This document shows, one piece after another, positions 23,996 through 31,908 of a stretch of DNA of 64,000 nucleotides. Below the pieces are notes generated by a model that was not told where the DNA came from, ran no database searches, and worked only from the letters and a program-made list of their open reading frames with translations. Position 1 is the stretch's first letter. Every line of letters starts with the position of its first letter. The stretch covers positions 39,435-103,434 of the forward strand of contig DASQZJ010000023.1 of assembly GCA_035638775.1 (NCBI GenBank). The letters run 5' to 3'. A program made the translations under genes and the position numbers. This stretch comes from DASQZJ01 sp035638775. Lineage in GTDB: Bacteria > Pseudomonadota > Gammaproteobacteria > UBA5335 > SLRW01.

Positions 23996-25051
23996 ATGCG
24001 CGGGGGCGGTCCGGCCGAAGGCGGGGTCGATCGGCATGCGGAGCGTCGCGGACTCGCGGCCCGGCTCCGGGCCGGCGTGCTCGGCCTGATCCCGTGGGCG
24101 GTGATCGCGCTGCTGCTGATCGCGGCGTTCACGGTGCGTCCGGGTGCCGTGGGCAAGGCCGTGCAGCCGCCGCCGATCTCGCGCCAGGACGACTTCTACG
24201 GCATCGCCCATCCAGCACCGCAGGTGCTCTGGCTCGCCGGCAACCTCGGCAAGATCGTGCGCAGCGACGACGGCGGACGCTCCTGGACCGTCCAGGAGAC
24301 CCCGACCCGGCGCAACCTCCAGGCCATCGCCGCCTGGAACGCGAACGACGCCGTCGCCGTGGGCGACGGGGCGACCGTGCTGGTGACCGACGACGGCGGG
24401 CGGAGCTGGAAGCAGGTTGCGGCCCCGCACTCCAAGGTCGCGGACAAGTTCATCCGCGTACGGATCATGCCGGACGGCAGCGCCTGGATCGTGGGCGTCA
24501 TGGGCGCGGTCCTCGAGTCCACCGACCACGGCCGCACCTGGACCCGCAAGGCACCGGTCGAGGACGTCGCGCGCAACGACATCGCCGGCGTCGGGGACAG
24601 TCGCTGGGTGGTGGGTGAGTTCGGCAGCATCCTGGTCTCGCGCGATGGCGGTGCCACCTGGTCGAAGGACACGGCGCCGGTGCAGAACACGCTGAACGGC
24701 GTTCGTTTCCGCGACGCCGAGCACGGCGTCGCGGTGGGCCTGCAGGGCACGATCCTGGTGACGGACGACGGCGGGCGCAGCTGGAAGCAGGTGACGGGGG
24801 TGACCGGTGAGCACCTGTTCGCGGTGGCCTGGGACGGCCACCGGTGGATGGCCGCGGGCGCCGACGGGGTGGTGCTCTCGGCGCCGCCGCCGGCCCGCGA
24901 CTGGAAAGCCTCACGCGTCGCGCCGCGGGACTTCGCCTGGCATACCGACCTGGTTCCGGCCGCCGGCGGCGGCTGGTACCTGGTCGGCGCCGACGTCGGC
25001 GCACTGGGCCAGGGCGGCTGGCGGGTGTTCAACGGAGGGAAGAGCTCGTGA
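23996..25051 (+). CDS. YCF48/BNR-repeat membrane-anchored protein
   Basis: A 351-residue protein with one N-terminal membrane segment (VLGLIPWAVIALLLIAAF) and a beta-propeller built from repeated S-D-D-G-G-R-S-W, T-D-D-G-G-R-S-W and S-R-D-G-G-A-T-W motifs, typical of YCF48-like/BNR proteins. Most of it is predicted periplasmic. I prefer the ATG at 23996 behind GGGAGGAAACGTCC; an alternative ATG at 23969 overlaps the lyase stop and adds nine residues. YCF48 proteins are commonly encoded beside MMPL transporters and DUF1302/DUF1329 proteins, as here, and probably form part of that envelope machine. The stop overlaps the next start as GTGA. Confidence 0.8.
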   Translation: MRGGGPAEGGVDRHAERRGLAARLRAGVLGLIPWAVIALLLIAAFTVRPGAVGKAVQPPPISRQDDFYGIAHPAPQVLWLAGNLGKIVRSDDGGRSWTVQETPTRRNLQAIAAWNANDAVAVGDGATVLVTDDGGRSWKQVAAPHSKVADKFIRVRIMPDGSAWIVGVMGAVLESTDHGRTWTRKAPVEDVARNDIAGVGDSRWVVGEFGSILVSRDGGATWSKDTAPVQNTLNGVRFRDAEHGVAVGLQGTILVTDDGGRSWKQVTGVTGEHLFAVAWDGHRWMAAGADGVVLSAPPPARDWKASRVAPRDFAWHTDLVPAAGGGWYLVGADVGALGQGGWRVFNGGKSS

Positions 25052-27426
25052 CCCGGTTCATCCGCAGCTTCGCCGACTTCTGCATCCGCCGGCGGGTGCC
25101 CATCGTGGTGCTGCTCGGCACGCTCACCATCGTGTTCGGCGTGCTGGCGACGCGGATCCAGGTCAAGACCGTGTTCGAGGACATGCTTCCGCTGTCCCAT
25201 CCCTGGATCAAGACCCACGAGAAGTACAAGGACACCTTCGGCAGCTCGAACATGGTCACCATCATGGTGACCGCCCGCCATGGCGACATCTTCCAGCGGC
25301 CGGTGCTCACCAGGATCCGGAAGATCACCCGGGAGCTCCGCCAGGTCGAGGCGGTCAACCAGTTCCAGATCATTTCGCTGGCCTCGAAAAAGCTCAAGAC
25401 CGTCAAGGCGACCAGCTGGGGCATCGACACCGTGCCCCTGATGTGGCCGGACACCCCGAAGACGCAGAAGGGGATCGACAAGCTGCGCCAGGAGGTGCTG
25501 CGCAACCCGCTGGTCTACGGCTCCTACGTCTCGCCCGACCTGAAGTCGGCCCTGATCACGGTGGACTTCATCGACCGGCTGGTCGACTACCCGGAGATCT
25601 TCAGCCAGATCAACCACATCATCGACGGCGTGCGCGGCAACGACGTGCGCATCAACGTCATCGGCCAGCCGATGCTCTACGGCTGGGTGGGCAAGTACCT
25701 GCCGCAGACCATGATGATCACCCTGCTGACCATCGGCATGCTCAGCCTGACGCTGTTCATACTCGCGCGGACCTGGCGCGGCACGCTGCTGCCGCTGCTG
25801 GCCGGGCTGACCAGCGCCTGCTGGTCGCTGGGCATCGCCCACCTGCTGGGGATCAACTTCGATCCACTGGTCGTGGTGGTCGCGTTCCTGATCACTGCGC
25901 GGTCGATCTCCCATTCCGTGCAGCTGATCACCCGCTACGAGGACCTGCGTACGGAGGAACGCGGCATCCGCCTGCGCGACGCCGCGCGGGTCAGCCTGGC
26001 CGAGCTGTTCCGGCCCGGCATGCTGGGGGTCATCGCCGACGCGGGCGCGATCCTGGTGGTGCTGCTGACGCCCATCCCGCTGCTGCAGAAGGTCTCGATC
26101 ATCGGCGCCATCTGGGTATCCACCATCGCCGTGTCTGCCGTGATCATGACGCCGGTGCTGCTGTCGTTCCTGAAGCGGCCCGGGGGCGCGGTGCACCCGA
26201 TCAACCTGGACGGGCCGATGCATCGCTTCCTTCAGCTGTGCGTGCGCATCGCGGTGACCCGGGCGCGCTACGTCGCGATCGCGGTGGCCGTGCTGCTGTT
26301 CGCGGGCTCCGGCCTGCTGGCGATGAACCTGCAGGTGGGCGATGCACGGGCCGGCTCGCCGATCCTCTGGCCCGGGCACCAGTACAACCGCAGCGCAACC
26401 GCGATCAACCACAAGTTCGCGGGCACCGATCGGCTGTTCGTGGTGTTCCACGGCAAGGAAAAGGACGCCATGAAGAAGCCCGACGTGCTGCGCACGATGC
26501 AGGGCTTCCAGCGCTACATGGAGGCGCAGCCGGAGGTGGGCGGAACGATGTCGCTGGTGGACGTGGTCAGCTCGATCAACCGCGTGCTGCACGGCGGCAA
26601 TCCGCGTTACCAGGAGCTTGGCGACAGCGCCACCCAGAACGGGCAGTTCCTGTACATGTTCGTGTCCGGCTCCGATCCCGGGGACCTGAACCGCTATGCC
26701 GATCCGGACTTCCGCAACGGCGCGGTCACGATGTTCTTCCACGACCACACGGGCGTGACGATCCGCACCGCCTTCCGGCGGATCCAGGAATTCATGCAGG
26801 GCCACCCCATGAAAGACGCCAGCTACCAGCTGGCCGGCGGCCTGGTGGGCGTGCTCGCCGCGGTCAACGACGTGCTGCTGAAGGGCCAGATCGAGGCGAT
26901 CGCGCTCGGGCTGCTGGTCGTGGTGCTGTGCGCCACCGCGGTGTACCGATCCAGCGTGGCCGGGATGTTCTTCATGGTGCCGGTGCTGTTGTCCAACACC
27001 GTCACCTTCGCGTGCATGAGCCTCATGCACGTGGGCCTGAACATCAACACGGTCCCGGTGGTGGCTCTCGGCATCGGCCTGGGGGTCGATTACTCGTTCT
27101 ACATCATCGACGGGATCAAGGAAGAGCTGGCGCGCCACGGAAACGTCGTGGAGGCCCTGACCAGCTCCCTGCACAGCGCCGGACGCGGCGTGCTCATCAC
27201 GGGCGCGACCCTGGTGGTGAGCGTGATCCTGTGGATGTTTTCCTCGCTTCGCTTCCAGGCGGAGATGGGGCTGCTGATCGCGCTGTGGCTGGCCGTCTCG
27301 GCCAGCAGCGCCCTGTTCCTCATGCCGGCGCTGGCCTACGTGTTCCGGCCCCGGTTCATTTTCGGCGACGAACGCGGCGGGGCGTGGCGCTCCGGGAGCG
27401 TTCGAGCAGTGGCGGAGTCCTCGTGA
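25048..27426 (+). CDS. MMPL/RND-family transporter
   Basis: A 792-residue inner-membrane transporter starting at GTG 25048 inside the YCF48 stop codon. It has the duplicated RND layout: TM1 (VPIVVLLGTLTIVFGVLA), a large periplasmic loop (about 40-215), a five-helix bundle (about 225-405), TM7 near 405-425 (YVAIAVAVLLFAGSGLLAM), a second periplasmic loop, and a final bundle containing LGIGLGVDYSFYIIDGI (about 674-690) with the acidic residue expected in the proton path. MMPL proteins move lipids or hydrophobic compounds. Genomic company (YCF48, DUF1302, DUF1329, acyl-CoA enzymes) suggests transport of the hydrophobic pathway substrate; direction is unknown. Confidence 0.88.
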   Translation: MTRFIRSFADFCIRRRVPIVVLLGTLTIVFGVLATRIQVKTVFEDMLPLSHPWIKTHEKYKDTFGSSNMVTIMVTARHGDIFQRPVLTRIRKITRELRQVEAVNQFQIISLASKKLKTVKATSWGIDTVPLMWPDTPKTQKGIDKLRQEVLRNPLVYGSYVSPDLKSALITVDFIDRLVDYPEIFSQINHIIDGVRGNDVRINVIGQPMLYGWVGKYLPQTMMITLLTIGMLSLTLFILARTWRGTLLPLLAGLTSACWSLGIAHLLGINFDPLVVVVAFLITARSISHSVQLITRYEDLRTEERGIRLRDAARVSLAELFRPGMLGVIADAGAILVVLLTPIPLLQKVSIIGAIWVSTIAVSAVIMTPVLLSFLKRPGGAVHPINLDGPMHRFLQLCVRIAVTRARYVAIAVAVLLFAGSGLLAMNLQVGDARAGSPILWPGHQYNRSATAINHKFAGTDRLFVVFHGKEKDAMKKPDVLRTMQGFQRYMEAQPEVGGTMSLVDVVSSINRVLHGGNPRYQELGDSATQNGQFLYMFVSGSDPGDLNRYADPDFRNGAVTMFFHDHTGVTIRTAFRRIQEFMQGHPMKDASYQLAGGLVGVLAAVNDVLLKGQIEAIALGLLVVVLCATAVYRSSVAGMFFMVPVLLSNTVTFACMSLMHVGLNINTVPVVALGIGLGVDYSFYIIDGIKEELARHGNVVEALTSSLHSAGRGVLITGATLVVSVILWMFSSLRFQAEMGLLIALWLAVSASSALFLMPALAYVFRPRFIFGDERGGAWRSGSVRAVAESS

Positions 27427-27514
27427 GGGGCTCATCGCAGGCCGGTTACGGTCGCCGCTCCCCGGCAGCGTACGCAAGGCCTGGCTCAATTAGAGAGGGG
27501 ATGGAGGACGACAA

Positions 27515-29071
27515 ATGTTCACAAGAGCAAGGGCGATAGGGAAGCTTGCGGCCCTGGCGGTCGCGGCGCTCGGCCTGGTGCCGCTGGCCGCGTCCGCCGG
27601 GCAGCTGGAATGGCAGGGGAGCGACTGGAGCCTGACGGTGTCCGGTTATGCCCGCCAGTACCTTTCGATGAACCTGCAGAACCCGCCGGAGACCAAGGCG
27701 AACGACCGCTACAATCTGTCCATGGTGCGCACCGTACTGGAGCCGTACTTCGACGGCCATGTCAGCGCCGTGCACTACCACCTGGTGGGCCGGATCGCGC
27801 GGGAGCCGACCACCACCTACCTGCAGCGGCTCGAGACACCGTCGGACCTCGTCAGCGGCGGCGCCGGAACGGGGGGCGCCAACGGCGGCAGCAACCTGGT
27901 GCACGACCAGTACGACGTCAACGACATCCGCGAGGCCTGGCTCGGCTTCCACGTCGGCCAGTGGACCGAGGTGCGGCTGGGCAAGCAGCAGATCGTGTTC
28001 GGGCACACGGATTTCTTCCACGCCCTGGACATGGTCGAGGGCTACGACTTCACCTGGCGATCCTTCCTGGTGCCCGAGAACGAGGACGTGCGCAAGCCGC
28101 TCAACCTCGTGAACGTGATGGTCAATACCGCCCAGGGCGGCCAGTTCCAGCTGGTGGTGATCCCGGGCGATGCCAACCGCAAGCGGGATATCGGCAACAC
28201 CTATGACCTGTTCGGCGGCCGCTGGGCCAACCAGCCGAACAAGGGCATCGATTTCCTGCAGGTGATGGACTACAACTACGACCACCCCGAGGGCAAGGCC
28301 AGCGACACCACCGGGGCCCTGCGCTGGAGCGGCATCGCGGGCGACATCAGCTACTCCGTCGACTACCTGCACGTGTACAACCCGGACCCGGTGGTGAACT
28401 CCGTCTTCGCACCCTGGAAGGCGGCCCCCAGGGGCCTGCTGGGCGACTTCATCTACCCGGTGGTCGACACGGTGGGCGGCAGCATGAGCGCCTACTCGTC
28501 GTGGGCCGACGCGGTGTTCAGCACCGAGGTCGCGTACACCCTGGACAAGCCCTACAACGTGGGCACCAACGGCGCTACCTGCGGCTCGCCGTTCCCGGGG
28601 TTCTGCGGCGTCAAGCAGAAGAACACGGTCAACTTCATGGTGCGCATGGACAAGAACGTGTCCTGGACGCACACGCTGTTGGGGGCCGCCCGCGGCTCGT
28701 TCATGTCCTTCCAGTTCTTCGACACGTGGATCCCGAACTTCAAGAAGTCGGATGACATCGTCGACCTGGCCGGGTACGCGGCGCCGAAGCACGAGCACAA
28801 CATGATCGCGACGGGCATCCTCGGGCTGAGCTACATGAACGCCCGGATCAATCCGCAGCTGGCGGGTGGCTACGACCTCACCAACGGCGGCGGCTTCCTC
28901 ATCCCGAGCGTGCAGTTCGTCCGCGGTGACCACTGGCGCCTGAAAGTGGAGGCGGACCTGTTCTACCCGCACGGCAGCAACGAGTTCGGGGGCAACTCCT
29001 CGGACACGCACCTGTTCGGGTACTTCGCCAACAACGACCAGCTCGCGCTGCGGCTCAGCTACCTGTTCTGA
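27515..29071 (+). CDS. DUF1302-like outer-membrane beta-barrel protein
   Basis: A 518-residue outer-membrane protein. A Sec signal peptide ends after ASA (about residue 28). The mature sequence alternates aromatic/hydrophobic and polar residues in many strands (GYARQYLSMNLQ, AVHYHLVGRIARE, EVRLGKQQIVFG) and ends in LRLSYLF, a C-terminal Phe typical of BAM substrates. The segment DIREAWLGFHVGQWTEVRLGKQQ is characteristic of DUF1302-type barrels. GGATGGAGGACGACAA precedes the ATG. With the MMPL transporter, YCF48 and DUF1329 proteins it completes an envelope-spanning module for a hydrophobic compound. Confidence 0.82.
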   Translation: MFTRARAIGKLAALAVAALGLVPLAASAGQLEWQGSDWSLTVSGYARQYLSMNLQNPPETKANDRYNLSMVRTVLEPYFDGHVSAVHYHLVGRIAREPTTTYLQRLETPSDLVSGGAGTGGANGGSNLVHDQYDVNDIREAWLGFHVGQWTEVRLGKQQIVFGHTDFFHALDMVEGYDFTWRSFLVPENEDVRKPLNLVNVMVNTAQGGQFQLVVIPGDANRKRDIGNTYDLFGGRWANQPNKGIDFLQVMDYNYDHPEGKASDTTGALRWSGIAGDISYSVDYLHVYNPDPVVNSVFAPWKAAPRGLLGDFIYPVVDTVGGSMSAYSSWADAVFSTEVAYTLDKPYNVGTNGATCGSPFPGFCGVKQKNTVNFMVRMDKNVSWTHTLLGAARGSFMSFQFFDTWIPNFKKSDDIVDLAGYAAPKHEHNMIATGILGLSYMNARINPQLAGGYDLTNGGGFLIPSVQFVRGDHWRLKVEADLFYPHGSNEFGGNSSDTHLFGYFANNDQLALRLSYLF

Positions 29072-29089
29072 GCACGGCGCGTCGGTCAC

Positions 29090-29117
29090 GGCCCGGCCCG
29101 CGGACGCGGGCCGGGCC
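29090..29117 (+). terminator. Strong hairpin after the DUF1302 gene
   Basis: A perfect 12-bp stem, GGCCCGGCCCGC (29090-29101) with its complement (29106-29117), loop GGAC, 18 bp after the stop. It has no U-tract. It mirrors the hairpin after the DUF1329 gene and likewise precedes an isochorismatase-family gene. Confidence 0.5.
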
Positions 29118-29141
29118 CCGGTTCGGGAGGACGGGAACGGC

Positions 29142-29756
29142 ATGGCTCGGCTCGATCGACTGAGCGTCGGCATGGGACGCCGGCCGGCGCTGCTGGTGGT
29201 GGACGTGTCCCGGGGATTCACCGATCCCGCGTGCCCGCTGGGCTCCGAGGCGGGCGAGGTGGTCGGCGCGATCGCGGCGCTGCTCGAGGCGTTCCGCGCC
29301 CGCGGGCTGCCGGTCTGGTACACGACGGTGATCTATACCTCGCCCTACCAGGCCGCCGTGTTCCGCCGCAAGCTGCCGGTGCTGGAGCTGCTGGCGCCGG
29401 ACAGCCGATGGGTCGAGATCGATCCGCGCATCGCCCCCCGGGCGGACGAGCCGGTGCTGGTCAAGCATTTCCCGAGCGCCTTCTTCGGTACCGACCTCGC
29501 CCAGCAGCTTGCCGGGGCAGGGGTGGACACCCTGTACGTGACCGGGCTGACCACCAGCGGCTGCGTGCGGGCCTCGGCGCTGGATGCGCTGCAGCACAAC
29601 CTGCGGCTGATCGTGCCGCGGGAGGCGACCGGGGACCGCGATGCGGCGGCCCACGAGGCGAATCTCTACGACCTGGAGAGCAAGTACGGCGACGTGGTGT
29701 CGCTGGACGACGCCCTGCGGATGCTCGAGGCGTTTCCCCGCGACAGCGGCGGCTGA
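29142..29756 (+). CDS. Isochorismatase-family hydrolase, carbamoylsarcosine-amidase-like
   Basis: A 204-residue cysteine hydrolase. Triad: Asp in LLVVDVSRGFTDP (about residue 21), Lys in VLVKHFPSAFFGT (about 107) and Cys in VTGLTTSGCVRASALDA (about 145). The G-x-T-T-S-G-C-V-R-A-S pattern is closest to N-carbamoylsarcosine amidase-like members, which hydrolyse an N-carbamoyl amino acid to amine, CO2 and ammonia. That matches its position directly before hydantoinase A/B genes, whose products would supply N-carbamoyl acids. GGGAGGACGGGAACGGC precedes the ATG. Confidence 0.8.
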   Translation: MARLDRLSVGMGRRPALLVVDVSRGFTDPACPLGSEAGEVVGAIAALLEAFRARGLPVWYTTVIYTSPYQAAVFRRKLPVLELLAPDSRWVEIDPRIAPRADEPVLVKHFPSAFFGTDLAQQLAGAGVDTLYVTGLTTSGCVRASALDALQHNLRLIVPREATGDRDAAAHEANLYDLESKYGDVVSLDDALRMLEAFPRDSGG

Positions 29757-29831
29757 ACACGACAGGAAACGGAAAGCGGCCGCCCGTCCACCGGCGGGCG
29801 CGAGGCAGGATCGAACAGGGGAGAAGCGACC

Positions 29832-31898
29832 ATGGCTTACCATCTCGGCGTCGATGTCGGCGGGACCTTCACCGACGTCCTGCTGATCGACGAGGACAGC
29901 AGGCGGACTTACACCGCGAAGGTGCCGTCCACGCCGTCCGATTCCTCCATCGGGGTGCTCAACGGCATCGGCAAGGTGTGCGAGCGCGCCGGGGTCGACC
30001 CGACGCGCATCGACTACGTGATGCACGGCACCACGGTGGCGACCAACGCCGTGCTCACCGGCAAGGGCGCCCGCGTCGGGCTGGTGACCACGCGGGGTTT
30101 CCGCCAGGTGCTGCAGATCGCGCGCTCCTTCGTGCCGGGCGGCCTGGGCGGCTGGGTGATCTACAACAAGAGCGACCCGCTCGCCCCGCTGGAGCTGACG
30201 GTCGAGGCCGACGAGCGCATGGGCGCCGACGGCAGCGTGGTCGAGGCGCTGGACGAGAAGACCCTGCGCGAGCGCCTGGAGCACTTGCGCGAACGCGGCG
30301 TCGGCGCGCTGACCATCTCGTTCGTGAACTCCTTCGCCAACGGCGTGCACGAGCAGCGGGCGAAGGCGATCGCCCGGGAGGTGTTCCCCGAGGACGTGCC
30401 GGTGTCCGTCTCCTCCGAGGTGATACCGGAGATGCAGGAGTACGAGCGCACCCTGACCACGGTGGCGAACTCCTTCGTGCGCCCGGAGGTGTCGCGCTAC
30501 ATGCGCAACCTGCGGGAAGAGCTGAACCGCCGGATGAACGAGGTGCGGCTCTACATCCTGCGCTCCGACGGCGGCCTGGCGACCAGCGACGCTGCCGTGG
30601 ACCTGCCGGTGAACCACCTGATGAGCGGCCCCGCCGGCGGCGTTTCCGGGGCCATCTGGATTTCCCGCCAGGCCGGCTTCCGCAACCTCATGACCCTGGA
30701 CATGGGCGGCACCTCCACCGACGTCTGCCTGGTCCAGGATGCGGCCGCCCAGACACGCCGCGAGACCACCGTGGGCGACCTCACCATCCGCGCCTCCTCG
30801 GTGGATGTGCGCACGGTGGGCGCCGGCGGCGGATCCATCGCGCATGTTCCGGAGCTGACCGGCGCCCTGCGCGTGGGACCGGAAAGCGCCGGCGCCGACC
30901 CGGGGCCGGCCGCCTATGCCATGGGCGGCGAGCAGCCAACCGTCACCGACGCCAACGTCGTGCTGGGCTACCTGCCCGGGTCCACCCGCCTGGGTGGAGA
31001 GATGAACATCGACCGGGGCCTGGCGGAGAAGGCGGTGCAGGCCGTCGCCGATGCCCTGGGCCTGCCGCTGCAGAAGGCGGCCGCCGGCATCATCGACATC
31101 GTCAACGAGAACATGTTCGGCGCGCTGCGCCTGGTTTCGGTCGAGCAGGGCTACGATCCGCGGGACTTCGCGCTGGTCGCCTTCGGTGGTGCCGGGCCGA
31201 TGCACGCAAACGCGCTCGGGCGGCTGATGGGCTCGTGGCCGGTGATCATCCCGCCGGGGCCGGGGGTGCTCTGCGCCTACGGCGATGCCACGACACAGCT
31301 GCGGCAGGAAGCCTCGCAGACATTCATCCGCCGGTTCCGGGACACCGCCAGCGCGGAGGTCGGCGAGCTGCTGTCGACCCTCGCGGAGACCGCGTCCTGC
31401 CACCTGGACGAGGAGGGCGTCGACCGTGCCGACCAGACCGTGACCTGCCAGGTGGACCTGCGCTACCACGGCCAGGCGCTGATGCTCACCATCGACGTGC
31501 CGCTGGAGGGCTTCGCCGGTGACGGTCTCGAGCGCGTCGGCCGGCGCTTCGACGAGCTGCACGAACAGCTCTACACCTTCGCCCTGGACGAGGACAAGGA
31601 GATCGTCAGCCTGCGGGCGATCGTGCAGGGCAAGGCGGTGGCGGTGGAGGCCCGGGAGATCGAGAGCGGCGGCGAGGACCCGTCCGCTGCGCGCCTCACC
31701 GAGGAGACCATCTTCGTCGACGACGGCGAGCACAGCGCGGCCATCTACGACCGCGCCCGGCTGCGGGCGGGCAACCGCATCGCGGGACCGGCGATCGTCA
31801 CCGAGATGGATTCCACCACCCTGATCCTGCCGGACCACGTGGGCGAGATCGACCGGTTCGGCAACATTCTCATCCGGCCGGCGGCCGCGGCGAAGTAG
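29832..31898 (+). CDS. hyuA: Hydantoinase/oxoprolinase family, A subunit
   Basis: A 688-residue HyuA-type ATPase subunit. The N-terminal ASKHA phosphate loop is GVDVGGTFTDVLLID (about residues 5-19), followed by the HydA N-domain (MHGTTVATNAVLTGKGARVGLVTTRGF) and a second nucleotide segment LDMGGTSTDVCLV (about 289-301) and GAGGGSIAH. The family uses ATP to open hydantoin or 5-oxoproline rings, or to carboxylate ketones (acetone and acetophenone carboxylases). The adjacent carbamoylsarcosine-amidase-like gene favours an N-methylhydantoinase-type reaction. The partner subunit starts 10 bp downstream. Confidence 0.87.
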   Translation: MAYHLGVDVGGTFTDVLLIDEDSRRTYTAKVPSTPSDSSIGVLNGIGKVCERAGVDPTRIDYVMHGTTVATNAVLTGKGARVGLVTTRGFRQVLQIARSFVPGGLGGWVIYNKSDPLAPLELTVEADERMGADGSVVEALDEKTLRERLEHLRERGVGALTISFVNSFANGVHEQRAKAIAREVFPEDVPVSVSSEVIPEMQEYERTLTTVANSFVRPEVSRYMRNLREELNRRMNEVRLYILRSDGGLATSDAAVDLPVNHLMSGPAGGVSGAIWISRQAGFRNLMTLDMGGTSTDVCLVQDAAAQTRRETTVGDLTIRASSVDVRTVGAGGGSIAHVPELTGALRVGPESAGADPGPAAYAMGGEQPTVTDANVVLGYLPGSTRLGGEMNIDRGLAEKAVQAVADALGLPLQKAAAGIIDIVNENMFGALRLVSVEQGYDPRDFALVAFGGAGPMHANALGRLMGSWPVIIPPGPGVLCAYGDATTQLRQEASQTFIRRFRDTASAEVGELLSTLAETASCHLDEEGVDRADQTVTCQVDLRYHGQALMLTIDVPLEGFAGDGLERVGRRFDELHEQLYTFALDEDKEIVSLRAIVQGKAVAVEAREIESGGEDPSAARLTEETIFVDDGEHSAAIYDRARLRAGNRIAGPAIVTEMDSTTLILPDHVGEIDRFGNILIRPAAAAK

Positions 31899-31908
31899 GG
31901 AGCGTGTC

